From Cerioporus squamosus (taxonomy: Eukaryota > Basidiomycota > Agaricomycetes > Polyporales > Polyporaceae), in NCBI GenBank assembly GCA_022592435.1, contig JABYQS010000358.1, positions 1 to 27,438 of the forward strand: a stretch of DNA of 27,438 bases, read 5' to 3'. Positions 11,018 through 20,358 of the stretch are shown here, in pieces; within the stretch, counting starts at the first letter, position 1, and each line of letters starts with the position of its first letter. Position numbers and translations under genes: made by a program. The notes below the pieces were generated by a model that saw nothing but the letters and a program-made list of their open reading frames with translations, made no database searches and had not been told where the DNA came from.

Positions 11018-11113
11018 CAAAGGGATCCGGACGCGATTATACCGTCTATTCTCGACCCCAACTGCTACTTTGTGCACTGCAGTACAGACAAACCAACCGA
11101 GCTACACATTACA

Positions 11114-12429
11114 TTAGATGACATGGTCCGGATGACGCGGGCATTGGTACAACATCTTCTCCCCAAGATTCATCTGCGTCAGGTACTCGATGAACTGGTC
11201 AATATGCGGATCCCGTATGTCCGGACGCACCAGTGTGGGCACCAGCAAGGTGTCCACGAACCCTCGATATCGTCGTTCGCTGCGCGGAAGCACGAAGCCC
11301 GGACGCTTCGCCGCATCGCGCAGCTTGGACAGAAACACCTCGGCCGTCAAGATGTGGTTCGGCGATACCTCCGGATAGCATTGCCGAATCGGCGTCGTGA
11401 TCAGCCCCACGAAGTGTCGGTACACCGCCGGGGGGACAGTCTCCTCCGTGTCCCACAAAACCCAAGGCGCAAAGTCCGTGTACGGCTCCCTTGCGTGTTC
11501 CTCGCGATAGAACTCCACCGTATTCCGCTGCTGCAAGCAGCCCTCGTGGAACCACTCCCCGCAGTCCTCGCACCACCGCACAACGTCCTCTGCGGCAGAG
11601 TACGCCCGCATCTTCGTGCATTGCGCCGTACAGAATGGCACAACTGCCTGCTCAGTTGCATCTGCGTCAGCACACTCCAGCCTTGAACACATGTGAACAC
11701 GAGCACACGCTCGTACACACCTTCACAGCACGCAGCACTTTCGTCTTCTCGTTGTGCGCTACTACCTCCATCTCCACGTCCCGGCGGTACCACATCGTAT
11801 GTGCCAGCACTAGCGGGAACGATATCTTCGTCGCCTCGAGCATCGGTACGTGCTCAAGCCCAATGACTTGCGTCACATGGACGTGTTCGCTGTCCTTGGC
11901 AAGCACGCACTGGTGCAATCCCTGAATTGCAGCCTTGGTGACCGGTTGGAGGGTGCTCCCTGCCAGGTTCGAGACATCCAGGTCGTCCCGCACATAGAAC
12001 GGTCGCACTTTCAGGAACGGCTGACAATCCATCCACCGTCAGTATCCCGTCCGTCCCTTCTCTTTTCGTACGCACCTCGCGGAGCCTCCGAAGTACCAGC
12101 GGTTGCTCAACCAGTGCATAGAATACCATCGCGTGTTCCGTCTGCGGATGTCGCCCTTTCTTGCACAACACCCTGCAGGATCCGGTTTCAGTAAACAGCT
12201 CATCGTCTCCGTGCTCCTCCCTCGGCACTCACACCATGTCTTTTGAAATCTCGAATCCAGCAGGATCTGCGCAGGCGGTCAGTGCGCACGCATGAACGGA
12301 TGGTCAGGAACACTTGCGCTGGACTGCTCCCACTTGCTCCGCCGTACTGATCTTCTCCGTCACCCTCGTTATCGTCGGCACAGTAGTGTCGAAGTGTCGG
12401 CCATAGTCTGCGAGCGTCGGAGGGGCCAT
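11114..12429 (-). CDS. BAH-like / PHD-like zinc-finger protein, paralogue 2
   Basis: Reading right to left, exons are 12429-12314, a 34-nt candidate exon 12266-12233, 12172-12076, 12020-11717 and 11661-11114. Joining exon 1 to 12172 gives 354 residues. The start context ACCATGG is good. Segments FYVRDDLD, HVHVTQVIGLEHV and MWYRRDVEMEV align with FYIRQDLD-like, HVYAAQITEVV and LWLREDILLNV of the neighbour at 9260-10558. The finger C-x3-C-x15-C-x2-C-x4-H-x2-C has exactly the same spacing, and the C-terminus again reads LYQCP then DH. A chromatin-reader role is inferred. Sequence divergence is high though exon phases agree, so the duplication is old; KISTA in exon 1 is kept with a different serine codon, which supports both exon 1 models. 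Confidence 0.75.
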
Positions 12430-12597
12430 GGTAGTCGAGGTGGACGTTGGTACTCGATCGCGACAATGTGGAGATAGGACAACTTGGGCGACCTTCTTGG
12501 TCGCGCGGCGGCTCTATCCGATAAGGTCTCACGTGTATCCTCTATCGATAGGGACTCCGGTGTTCTCAGCGTCCCGTTTACGCCTCTGTAGTCACCC

Positions 12598-12803
12598 CAG
12601 CGGTCATCCGCTCCCAGCACACTCCTCCGGCTTATCAAGTCGGCGGAGGCCTCTCTCGCGCTCAACTTCGCACAATATTCAATCCAAATGTCGCTGTGAG
12701 CGGCCGACCGCTCGACGGTGCCTTTCGAGATATTCTCGTCCGCAGCGGTCGACCGCTCGACGGTGCCTTTCGATATATTCTCGTCCGGAGCGGCCGACCG
12801 CTC
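12598..12803. repeat. 45-bp palindrome array upstream of paralogue 2
   Basis: Copies at 12698 (GAGCGGCCGACCGCTC), 12743 (CAGCGGTCGACCGCTC) and 12788 are exactly 45 bp apart with shared GACGGTGCCTTTCGA and TATTCTCGTCCG spacers. A lone variant CAGCGGTCATCCGCTC lies at 12598. The array is about 270 bp upstream of the start codon at 12429, in its probable promoter region. Confidence 0.85.
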
Positions 12804-14664
12804 CCCACCCCTTTTCGGACTTAACTCGCCCGATTAACCACTTCCATGGCACGTACTTCCCGTGCTCTGCGCACCTCCATGCAGCTACGCGTCTACGATT
12901 GCTAGGCGCCCGTGCGCAAAAGAGGTGTCCTCCTGGGTCCGAACACCCTGTTCCCATAGGATCTCTCGCAGCAAGAGACATATCTCAAAACAACCTTCCG
13001 TGGTTCTAAGTGACATAACAGATGATAACTCACTTTCCCCCAATTACCTGCAGGGATTCTGAGCACTCCTGACAATCAGTGACATTGAGCACCTGCCAAA
13101 ATCTTGCCTCGTAGAAGCATTTCTGCCAGATGTCGGATCAGTGATCCAGGCCAACTAGTGTTGTCGGCCAACACCTACACCGCAGTTTCTACAGGAACAA
13201 GCCGCATGTATTGTTATGACCGATGATGATGAGCACCATGCTCGTCTGTGCTCATATTTACTTTTCGCATTGTGGACTTACTATTGGTTTGCTGATTACA
13301 GTACTTGTACAGTTTTCTGGCACTTCTGATCTTAGATAGCAGATGTACTGCGGACAGGCACCTTAGCTTCCTACCACCACCTTCTAGTGCTCATTTTCCT
13401 GTGACCCAAGACCCAACACCCAACACCCAAGACCGCCGACAGAACCACAGAACCACCCAAAGCTCAGATGTACTGAACTACCAAAGTCAGACCGCCGCTG
13501 TCGCAACATCGCATTTGAAGCCTCACTGCAGAGGCATCTCTCCTCCGTTTGTTCCCCATTCTCTACACATTCATTGACTAAGTCTCGTTTCCCCATTGCT
13601 GCCACTATCAAGTTAATCCGTCCTGTCGTTTCCGAGTTACACTGCTTACAATGACAGATGTGTACAAGAACTCAGCCAGAGGCAGAAGGCCGAGAAGAAT
13701 CTGTTAAGCGGTTCTGGAGCTCATAAACTCACTTGCCACAGGGCATTTTCTGGCATATGCCACGAGCCCTCAATGAGATGGTCACTAGTGATGTGCCTAA
13801 CCCGGCCTCGGGGTATATGATTACCGAAAGGTCAATCAGTCGCTACTTTCAACCTGGAACTCAAAGTCAGCACTGCTCAAACGACTTACCTGCAAATCCT
13901 TCTCACTTCTCCCGTCCACAGGTACCTCACACGGCCCTCTATGCCTGTCACTCGTCGTTCCAGCTTCTGTAGATTTAGCGTAGGACAACAGATGTGGCAC
14001 CTTCACCCGCAAATGGCCTCACTGCCACGATAACACATGCTCAGCTCTCTCTCTCTCTCTCTCTCCAGTTTGACCTGAAGACCCGGCTGCAACTCCTCAA
14101 GCGGCGCGGGCGCCTAACAGTTTTGTAGACGCGAGGTTGGCGGCAGCACACAGCGCTCTCTCTGAGGCTGCCTCAGGGGTTTCAACGGCCAGAAAGGTCA
14201 CGACTATCTCAAAGTCTTGCCTCCATGGAAGCTGTCAAAGGTTGAAACCCTTCATACCTTGAGGCGGAGGCTCCAGGCCCGTTCATTGTTCGGGAGCGCC
14301 TTCAGACCTCGTTAAGGCACATGCACGGCGTGTTTCACTGTATACGTACGAATCTACAGACAGATCAGGCTATTCCACCCGGGCGCCGAGCCTGCGCAAA
14401 TCTCGGGGTGTCCAATTGGCGGGCGACCGAATGCAGTGCGTGCGGCGATTCAGAGCGACCTCCCGCTACCGACGCCAGGCAAGAGCAATGCGCCCAAGGC
14501 AATGCGTCCTTGCCAGCCGCCCTCTGTCGCCGCCAGTGCGTGGCTGGAGCGGTCGACCGCTGGAGACGGACATTCCGCTAGACACGCCCATATCGCTTGG
14601 CACTGAGAGGTCTATGGAGGCAGGCAATGAACGTAGAATGGCACGCGTAGGTACTTGTCACCTT
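12804..14664. other. Intergenic region without a recognisable gene
   Basis: No convincing coding exon was seen on either strand; short frames here lack coding-like composition. Contents are a CT microsatellite at about 14045-14066, a cytosine-rich CCCAA/CCCAACA stretch near 13405-13435, an imperfect inverted repeat at 14164-14274 and one solitary palindrome at 14547-14562 with its last base changed (GCTG). Confidence 0.6.
14164..14274. repeat. Imperfect inverted repeat
   Basis: GCCTCAGGGGTTTCAAC on the left pairs with GTTGAAACCCTTC and CTTGAGGC on the right; the 9-bp core GGTTTCAAC/GTTGAAACC is perfect. The loop is about 50 nt. It could be a structured RNA, a small element remnant or chance. 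Confidence 0.45.
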
Positions 14665-16452
14665 ATTGATAGGTATTTCTGTAACCCAGTAAGGGTTAGG
14701 CTGAGGTAAGGGTGACCCATATGCGGCTCAATGTACGTTGGGAGCGGTCGGGCTGCTGGAGAGCATAGATCGTGGAAGCGGAGGGGATGTAGGCATGAGT
14801 AGTGAACGAGCGGACGACCGCTCACAATAGGTATTGAGCGGTCGACCGCTCGCAACAGGGAATGAGCAGTCATCCACTCACAATACGTATGGAGCGGTCG
14901 ACCGCTCGCAACAGGAAATGAGCGGCCATATACTCGCTGTGATCCACCAGCGGTAGAACCACCGTAGCAGCCCAAGTCGCCTTCTGAGCGGTCGACCGCT
15001 CAAAACAAGTGTAGGAGAGTGTTCTACACTAATTTGCATGGCCAGAGAGGGTGTTCAGGCGGTGAACAAGCTCTGGATGTTTGCTGTGAGCGGTCGACCG
15101 CTGTGTGGCATTGTTCCAGTGATTATGGGCACTGCAGTGGCCAAAGTACTGTTCAGAGCGGTCGACCGCTCAGAGAGGGTGTATGGGACTGTTCTACACT
15201 AATTTTCGTGGCCATAGAAGGTGTTCATGCAGTCAAAAAACTCAGGATGTACATTTCGAGCGGTCGACCGCTCTGCGGCATTGTTTCAGTGATTATGGGC
15301 ACTGTAACGGCCAAAGTACTGTTCCGAGCGGTCGACCGCTCAGAGAGGGTGTATGGGACTGTTCTACACTAATTTTCGTGGCCACAGAAGGTGTTCATGC
15401 AGTCAAAAAACTCAGGAGGTCCATCTCGAGCGGTCGACCGCTGTGCGGCATTGTTTCAGTGATTATGGGCACTGCAGTGGCCAAAGTACTGTTCAGAGCG
15501 GTCGACCGCTCAGAGAGGGTGTATGGGACTGTTCTACACTAATTTTCGTGGCCACAGAAGGTGTTCATGCAGTCAAAAAACTCAGGAGGTCCATCTCGAG
15601 CGGTCGACCGCTGTGCGGCATTGTTTCAGTGATTATGGGCACTGTAGCGGCCAAAGTACTGTTCAGAGCGGTCGACCGCTCAGAGAGGGTGTATGGGACT
15701 GTTTTACACTAATTTGAATGGTCAGAGAGGGTGTTCAGGCAGTGAACAAGGCCTGGAGGTCCATCTCGAGCGGTCGACCGCTGTGCGGCATTGCTTCAGT
15801 GATTATGGGCACTGTAGCAGTCCAATTAGTGTTTCGAGCGGTCGACCGCTCAGAACAGGGTTATGGGAGTGTTCTAAACTAATTTCTATGGCCAGAGAGG
15901 GTGTTCAGGCAGTTAACAAGCTCTGGATGTCTGCTGCGAGCGGTCGACCGCTCTGCGGCATTGCACCAGTGATTATGGGCACTGTAGCGGCCAAAGTACT
16001 GTTCCGAGCGGTCGACCGCTCAGAGAGGGTGTATGGGACTGTTCTACACTAATTTCCTTGGCCACAGAAGGTGTTCAGACAGTGAACAAGGCCTGGAGGT
16101 CCATCTCGGGCGGTCGACCGCTCTGCGGCATTGCACCAGTGATTATGGGCACTGTAGCGGCCAAAGTACTGTTCCGAGCAGTCGACCGCTCAGAGAGGGT
16201 GTATGGGACTGTTCTACATTAATTTGAATGGCCTGAGAGGGTGTTCAGTCAATCAACATGCTCTGGATGTCTGCTGTGAGCGGTCGACCGCTCTGCGGCA
16301 TTGCTTCAGTGATTATGGGCACTGTAGCAGCCCAAGTGCTGTTCAGAGTGGTGACCACTCACAGAAGAGGTACTAAAGCTGCCTACAAGTATGAATTCAC
16401 AGGTAGTTTTGTAACCCAGTCAGGGTTCGGCTGTGCGCAGGTGAGGGCTTTC
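14665..16452. repeat. Composite repeat, copy 2 (right end truncated)
   Basis: Module A (14665-14985) begins ATTGATAGG. Module B (14986-16360) is the longest 170-bp array. Only 92 bp of module C (16361-16452) remain before module A of the next copy starts at 16453. Copy 2 and copy 3 A modules are the same length (offset 1788 bp throughout). Confidence 0.88.
14986..16360. repeat. 170-bp tandem repeat array B2
   Basis: After the first palindrome (14986), sites at 15088, 15156, 15258, 15326, 15428, 15496, 15598, 15666, 15768, 15836, 15938, 16006, 16108, 16176, 16278 and a decayed 16346 alternate 68 and 102 bp with no indel over about 1.26 kb. Many first-position sites end GCTG, a variant shared by neighbouring units, which suggests spread by unequal exchange. 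Confidence 0.92.
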
Positions 16453-18622
16453 ATTGATAGGTATTTCTGTAACCCAGTAAGGGTTAGGCTGAGGTAAGGG
16501 TGACCCTTATCCAGCTCAATGTACGTTGGGAGCAGGCGGGCTGCTGGAGAGCATAGATCATGGAAGTGGAGGGGATGTAGGCATGACTAGTGACCGAGCG
16601 GACGACCGCTCACAATAGGTATTGAGCGGTCGACCGCTCGCAACAGGGAATGAGCAGTCATCCACTCACAATACGTATGGAGCGGTCGACCGCTCGCAAC
16701 AGGAAATGAGCGGCCATATACTCGCTGTGATCCACCAGCGGTAGAACCACCGTAGCAGCCCAAGTCGCCTTCTGAGCGGTTGACCGCTCAGAAGGGGTGT
16801 AAGAGAGTATTCCACACTAATATCCTGAGCCACAGAAGTTGTTCATGCAGTCAAAAAACTCGGAATGTACATTTCGAGCGGTCGACCGCTCTGCGGCATT
16901 GCTTCAGTAATTATAGGCACTGTAGCAGTCCAAGTACTGTTCTGAGCGGTCGACCGCTCAGAGAGGGTGTATGGGACTGTTCTACACTAATTTGAATGAC
17001 CAGAGAGGGTGTTCAGGCAGTGAACAAGGTCTGGAGGTCCATCTCGAGCGGTCGACCGCTGTGCGGCATTGCTTCAGTGATTACGGGCACTGTAGCAGTC
17101 CAATTAGTGTTTCGAGCGGTCGACCGCTCTGAACAGGTGTATGGGAGTGTTCTACATTAATTTAATTGCCCACAGAAGGTGTTCAGACAGTGAACAAGGC
17201 CTGGAGGTCCATCTCGAGCGGTCGACCGCTCTGCGGCATTGCTTCAGTAATTATGGGCACTGTAACGGCCAAAGTACTGTTCCGAGCGGTCGACCGCTCA
17301 GAACAGGGTTATGGGAGTGTTCTACACTAATTTCTATGGCCAGAGAGGGTGTTCAGGCAGTTAACAAGCTCTGGATGTCTGCTGCGAGCGGTCGACCGCT
17401 GTGCGGCATTGTTTCAGTGATTATGGGCACTGTAGCGGCCAAAATACTGTTCCGAGCGGTCGACCGCTCAGAGAGGGTGTATGGGACTGTTCTACACCAA
17501 TTTGAATGGTCAGAGAGGGTGTTCAGGCAGTGAACAAGCTCTGGATGTTCACGGCGAGCGGTCGACCGCTCTGCGGCATTGCACCAGTGATTATGGGCGC
17601 TGTGGCAGCCAAAGTACTGTTCCGAGCGGTCTCCCGCTCAGAGAGGGTGTATGGGACTGTTCCACACTAATTTAATCGGCCAGAGAGGGTGTTCAGGCAG
17701 TGAACAAGCTCTGGATGTTCACGGCGAGCGGTCGACCGCTCTGCGGCATTGCACCAGTAATTATGGGCACTGTAGCGGCCAAAGTACTGTTCAGAGTGGC
17801 GACCACTCACAGCAGAGGTACTAAAGCTGCCTACAAGTATGAATTCACAGGTAGTTTTGTAACCCAGTCAGGGTTGGGCTGTGCGCATGTGAGGGCGTTC
17901 ATGCGGCTGTCCTCTAAAGGGCATAATTCGACTACATTTGCCTATGACTGTTAGGTGTGCCTATACTATTCTGAGACGAGTGTCCATGCACTGAGGAGCA
18001 TACACAGAGCTTAGCATACTGTGTTCTAGCAGGAGTCGATAAATATCCAAGGGCAGCAGTTGAGCGGTCGTCCGCTTGCAACATAAAATCAGACGTGTAG
18101 ATATAGTATCCACACATGCTCAGCACTCGTCCAGCGGCACGTCGCGAGCAGTGGGAGATATGAGACCGATCCTACGTCCTGAGCAGTTGGCTGCTCGCAA
18201 CGTAGATTTGCACGAGTAGGTATGGTATCAACATATGCTCAGCACATGTCTCGTGCCGCACCGTGTATATAACCGTTGTCGGCCACTTTCCAGCTACCGT
18301 AAATGGCCGTACGGCCACTGAATGTTAGGATCAGTATATATCGTTACGAGTGTTCGTCCGGAATATATTGTTACGAGCGGTCGACCGCTCGTGTGCTATG
18401 TTCGGCGGTCAACCGCTCATTCGGCATAGACGCGGGCACGGCAGCACGCAGTTCTCCTCTGGATGATCGCAGCGAGCGGTCGACCGCTCGTGCGCTATGT
18501 TTGGTGGTCAACCGCTTGTTCAACACCGCGCGCGCAAAGCAGCACGCCCTTCTCCTTTCAGCTGACCCGTAGCACCCAAATGCACGGTCGCCCACGATGA
18601 CCTCTCAGCACCATTAAGCGCC
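16453..18622. repeat. Composite repeat, copy 3 (complete)
   Basis: Module A is 16453-16773, module B 16774-17808 and module C about 17809-18622. Module C is co-linear with copy 1 (offset 13009, then 13010 after one single-base indel near the TATA-like box) and differs by few substitutions. Identity ends after AGCGCC at 18622, matching 5612 in copy 1; downstream sequence is unrelated and non-coding here. Confidence 0.88.
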
Positions 18623-20358
18623 CACAATAATCGACACTGCGTCGTACTACCGGGCCGTCAGCTACGTAGTTCAATGCTACACTTGCTTTGGGGGCTGCAA
18701 CAACATCATAGCATCTATAGGAGTTGTCAGAGGCAGAGATGTGCACAGTAGCACTCTGCTCTTCCTGTATCCGTATTCTGGAATTGTGCTAAAGCAAATC
18801 TGCTACTGGGCAGTGAATTGTCATGCAACAACATTGAGAAGCCAAATTCAATGCTGTGCGTACTAGGATTATGACGTGAGATGGGACAGTTGGTGAACAA
18901 TACAGGTAGTGGTGTGCGGAGCTTGGCTTGGCACAAACACCCTGGCTATGGCTTGACATGGAGAGCGATGACCTTGTCAAACCTGAGGCCCAGCTCTACA
19001 AGACGGCACAGGCTCAGGGAAGCTTGGCCAGAGCCTACAAGACGTGGGCACTACTTCAGATATGGATAAAGAGTACTGTAATATGGGAAGTGTTCTAATG
19101 ATACTCACATACTGTCCCATTTCGAATAGTTCGGACAGAATTGACTAGGAACGCAGTGACTATGACATCCAGCCAGATTCTCACCAAAGACAGGGCACAT
19201 GACAGCACACTGCCCCCGGGTCTTAGCACCCAGAGAGTGGTTCCGACCAGCCTTCTAGTGACATGCGATAGGCACCCAAATCATGACTAGATTGGGGGCC
19301 CGTGACCCATGAGTGGTTGAACGATTTGCAAGGCCAGTTGTACAGTATGTTTGGATGTTGAATTGTAGTCCCGGAATGACCGTTGAGAGGGCTTGCTGTC
19401 AGGACTGCAAGATGGAGTGCAAGAGGTGGGCTTGAGCGCACTGAGGTGGTGAGCTGAGCTGTATTGTGGATGAAGGCAATGGCGAAGATATGCGGGCGCT
19501 TACGGTGTTGATTGGGTTTCAAGCTGGGTGGTGGGCGTGGAACATGAGGGGACGACAGGTGAATGTAGCTCACGGGTGGCCGATTGCTCATGGCGGGTTG
19601 CGAGCGGCCGACGTGTGGAAGTAGTCTGCGAGCGGGAGACCGCCAAAGATTGTACATGCACTGACAGTAGCTCGCGAGCGGTCGACCGCTCGCGAGAGCA
19701 GGCGGGGCGGGAAGTAGCCCGCGAGCGGTCGACCGCTCGCGAGAGCACGCGGGGCGGGAAGTAGCCCGCGAGCGGTCGACCACTCGCGAGAGCACGCGGG
19801 GCGGAAGTAGCCCGCGAGCGGTCGACCGCTCGCAGATGGAGATAGAGACTTGAAGCATGATTTGAGGGAGGCACGTGGGCCGCTCAGCCACGTGGCAAGT
19901 ACGTCATGGTGCTTCTTGATCGAGATGACAATCTCAAAGCGCTTGGAGATTTCATGTCGATCATTCAGGGACGACATCATTCGTGTGGAAATGTGGTTAT
20001 ATGTCAGCATGGGATGTGCTGGACTGTTCAGAAGGAAAGAACGCGCAGAGACGGGCGATGTGGCAGGGTTAGTGTGGTGTTTAGTTGTGCGACGGTGCAG
20101 ACGAGAAGATGGATAAACGTAATGAATAATGAAAAGGGAAATTGCAGTGCCCGAGAGAATGGTTGATCCCGGTCTGGAAAAGGACAAGGTTGGGATGATT
20201 TCGATCGATGGACGGCGATGCAGGCATGAGGCGGCAAGGAGGCAGAGATACATAGGATGGAGGGGGGAGAGCGATTCTCTCTCTCCCTCCCCCCGCGATC
20301 ACCACTAGAACGACCGCACTATCATCATTCCTTCGAAAACTCGTCTATTCCTTGCACT
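18623..20358. other. Intergenic region with one palindrome array
   Basis: No gene was recognised. The stretch 18623-19590 has no repeat or coding signal that I can defend. A palindrome array lies at 19602-19831. Just upstream of the gene at 20359, a polypurine/polypyrimidine hairpin (GGAGGGGGGAGAG near 20259, CTCTCTCTCCCTCCCCCC near 20276-20294) is a possible core promoter or 5' UTR element. Confidence 0.6.
19602..19831. repeat. 47-bp palindrome array
   Basis: Palindromes at 19676, 19723, 19770 (GAGCGGTCGACCACTC) and 19816 are 46-47 bp apart with GCGAGAGCACGCGGGGCGG-type spacers. Degenerate relatives lie at 19602 and about 19630. The copy at 19671-19696 extends to a perfect 26-bp palindrome by flanking CTCGC/GCGAG. 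Confidence 0.88.

Noticed and set aside
13405..13435. CCCAA/CCCAACA-rich stretch as an internal telomere tract
   Set aside because: The units are irregular, short and do not match a consistent telomere repeat.
14986..17808. Serial open frames of 64-130 residues in the 170-bp arrays, rich in ERSTA, SGRPL and AVDRS
   Set aside because: The peptides are translations of the palindrome in its three frames, frames change from unit to unit because 170 is not a multiple of three, and neither codon bias nor introns support coding.
3563..18622. Composite repeat as an LTR retrotransposon or classical DNA transposon
   Set aside because: No reverse transcriptase, integrase or transposase coding sequence, no terminal repeats shared by both ends, and no target-site duplication that I can see.
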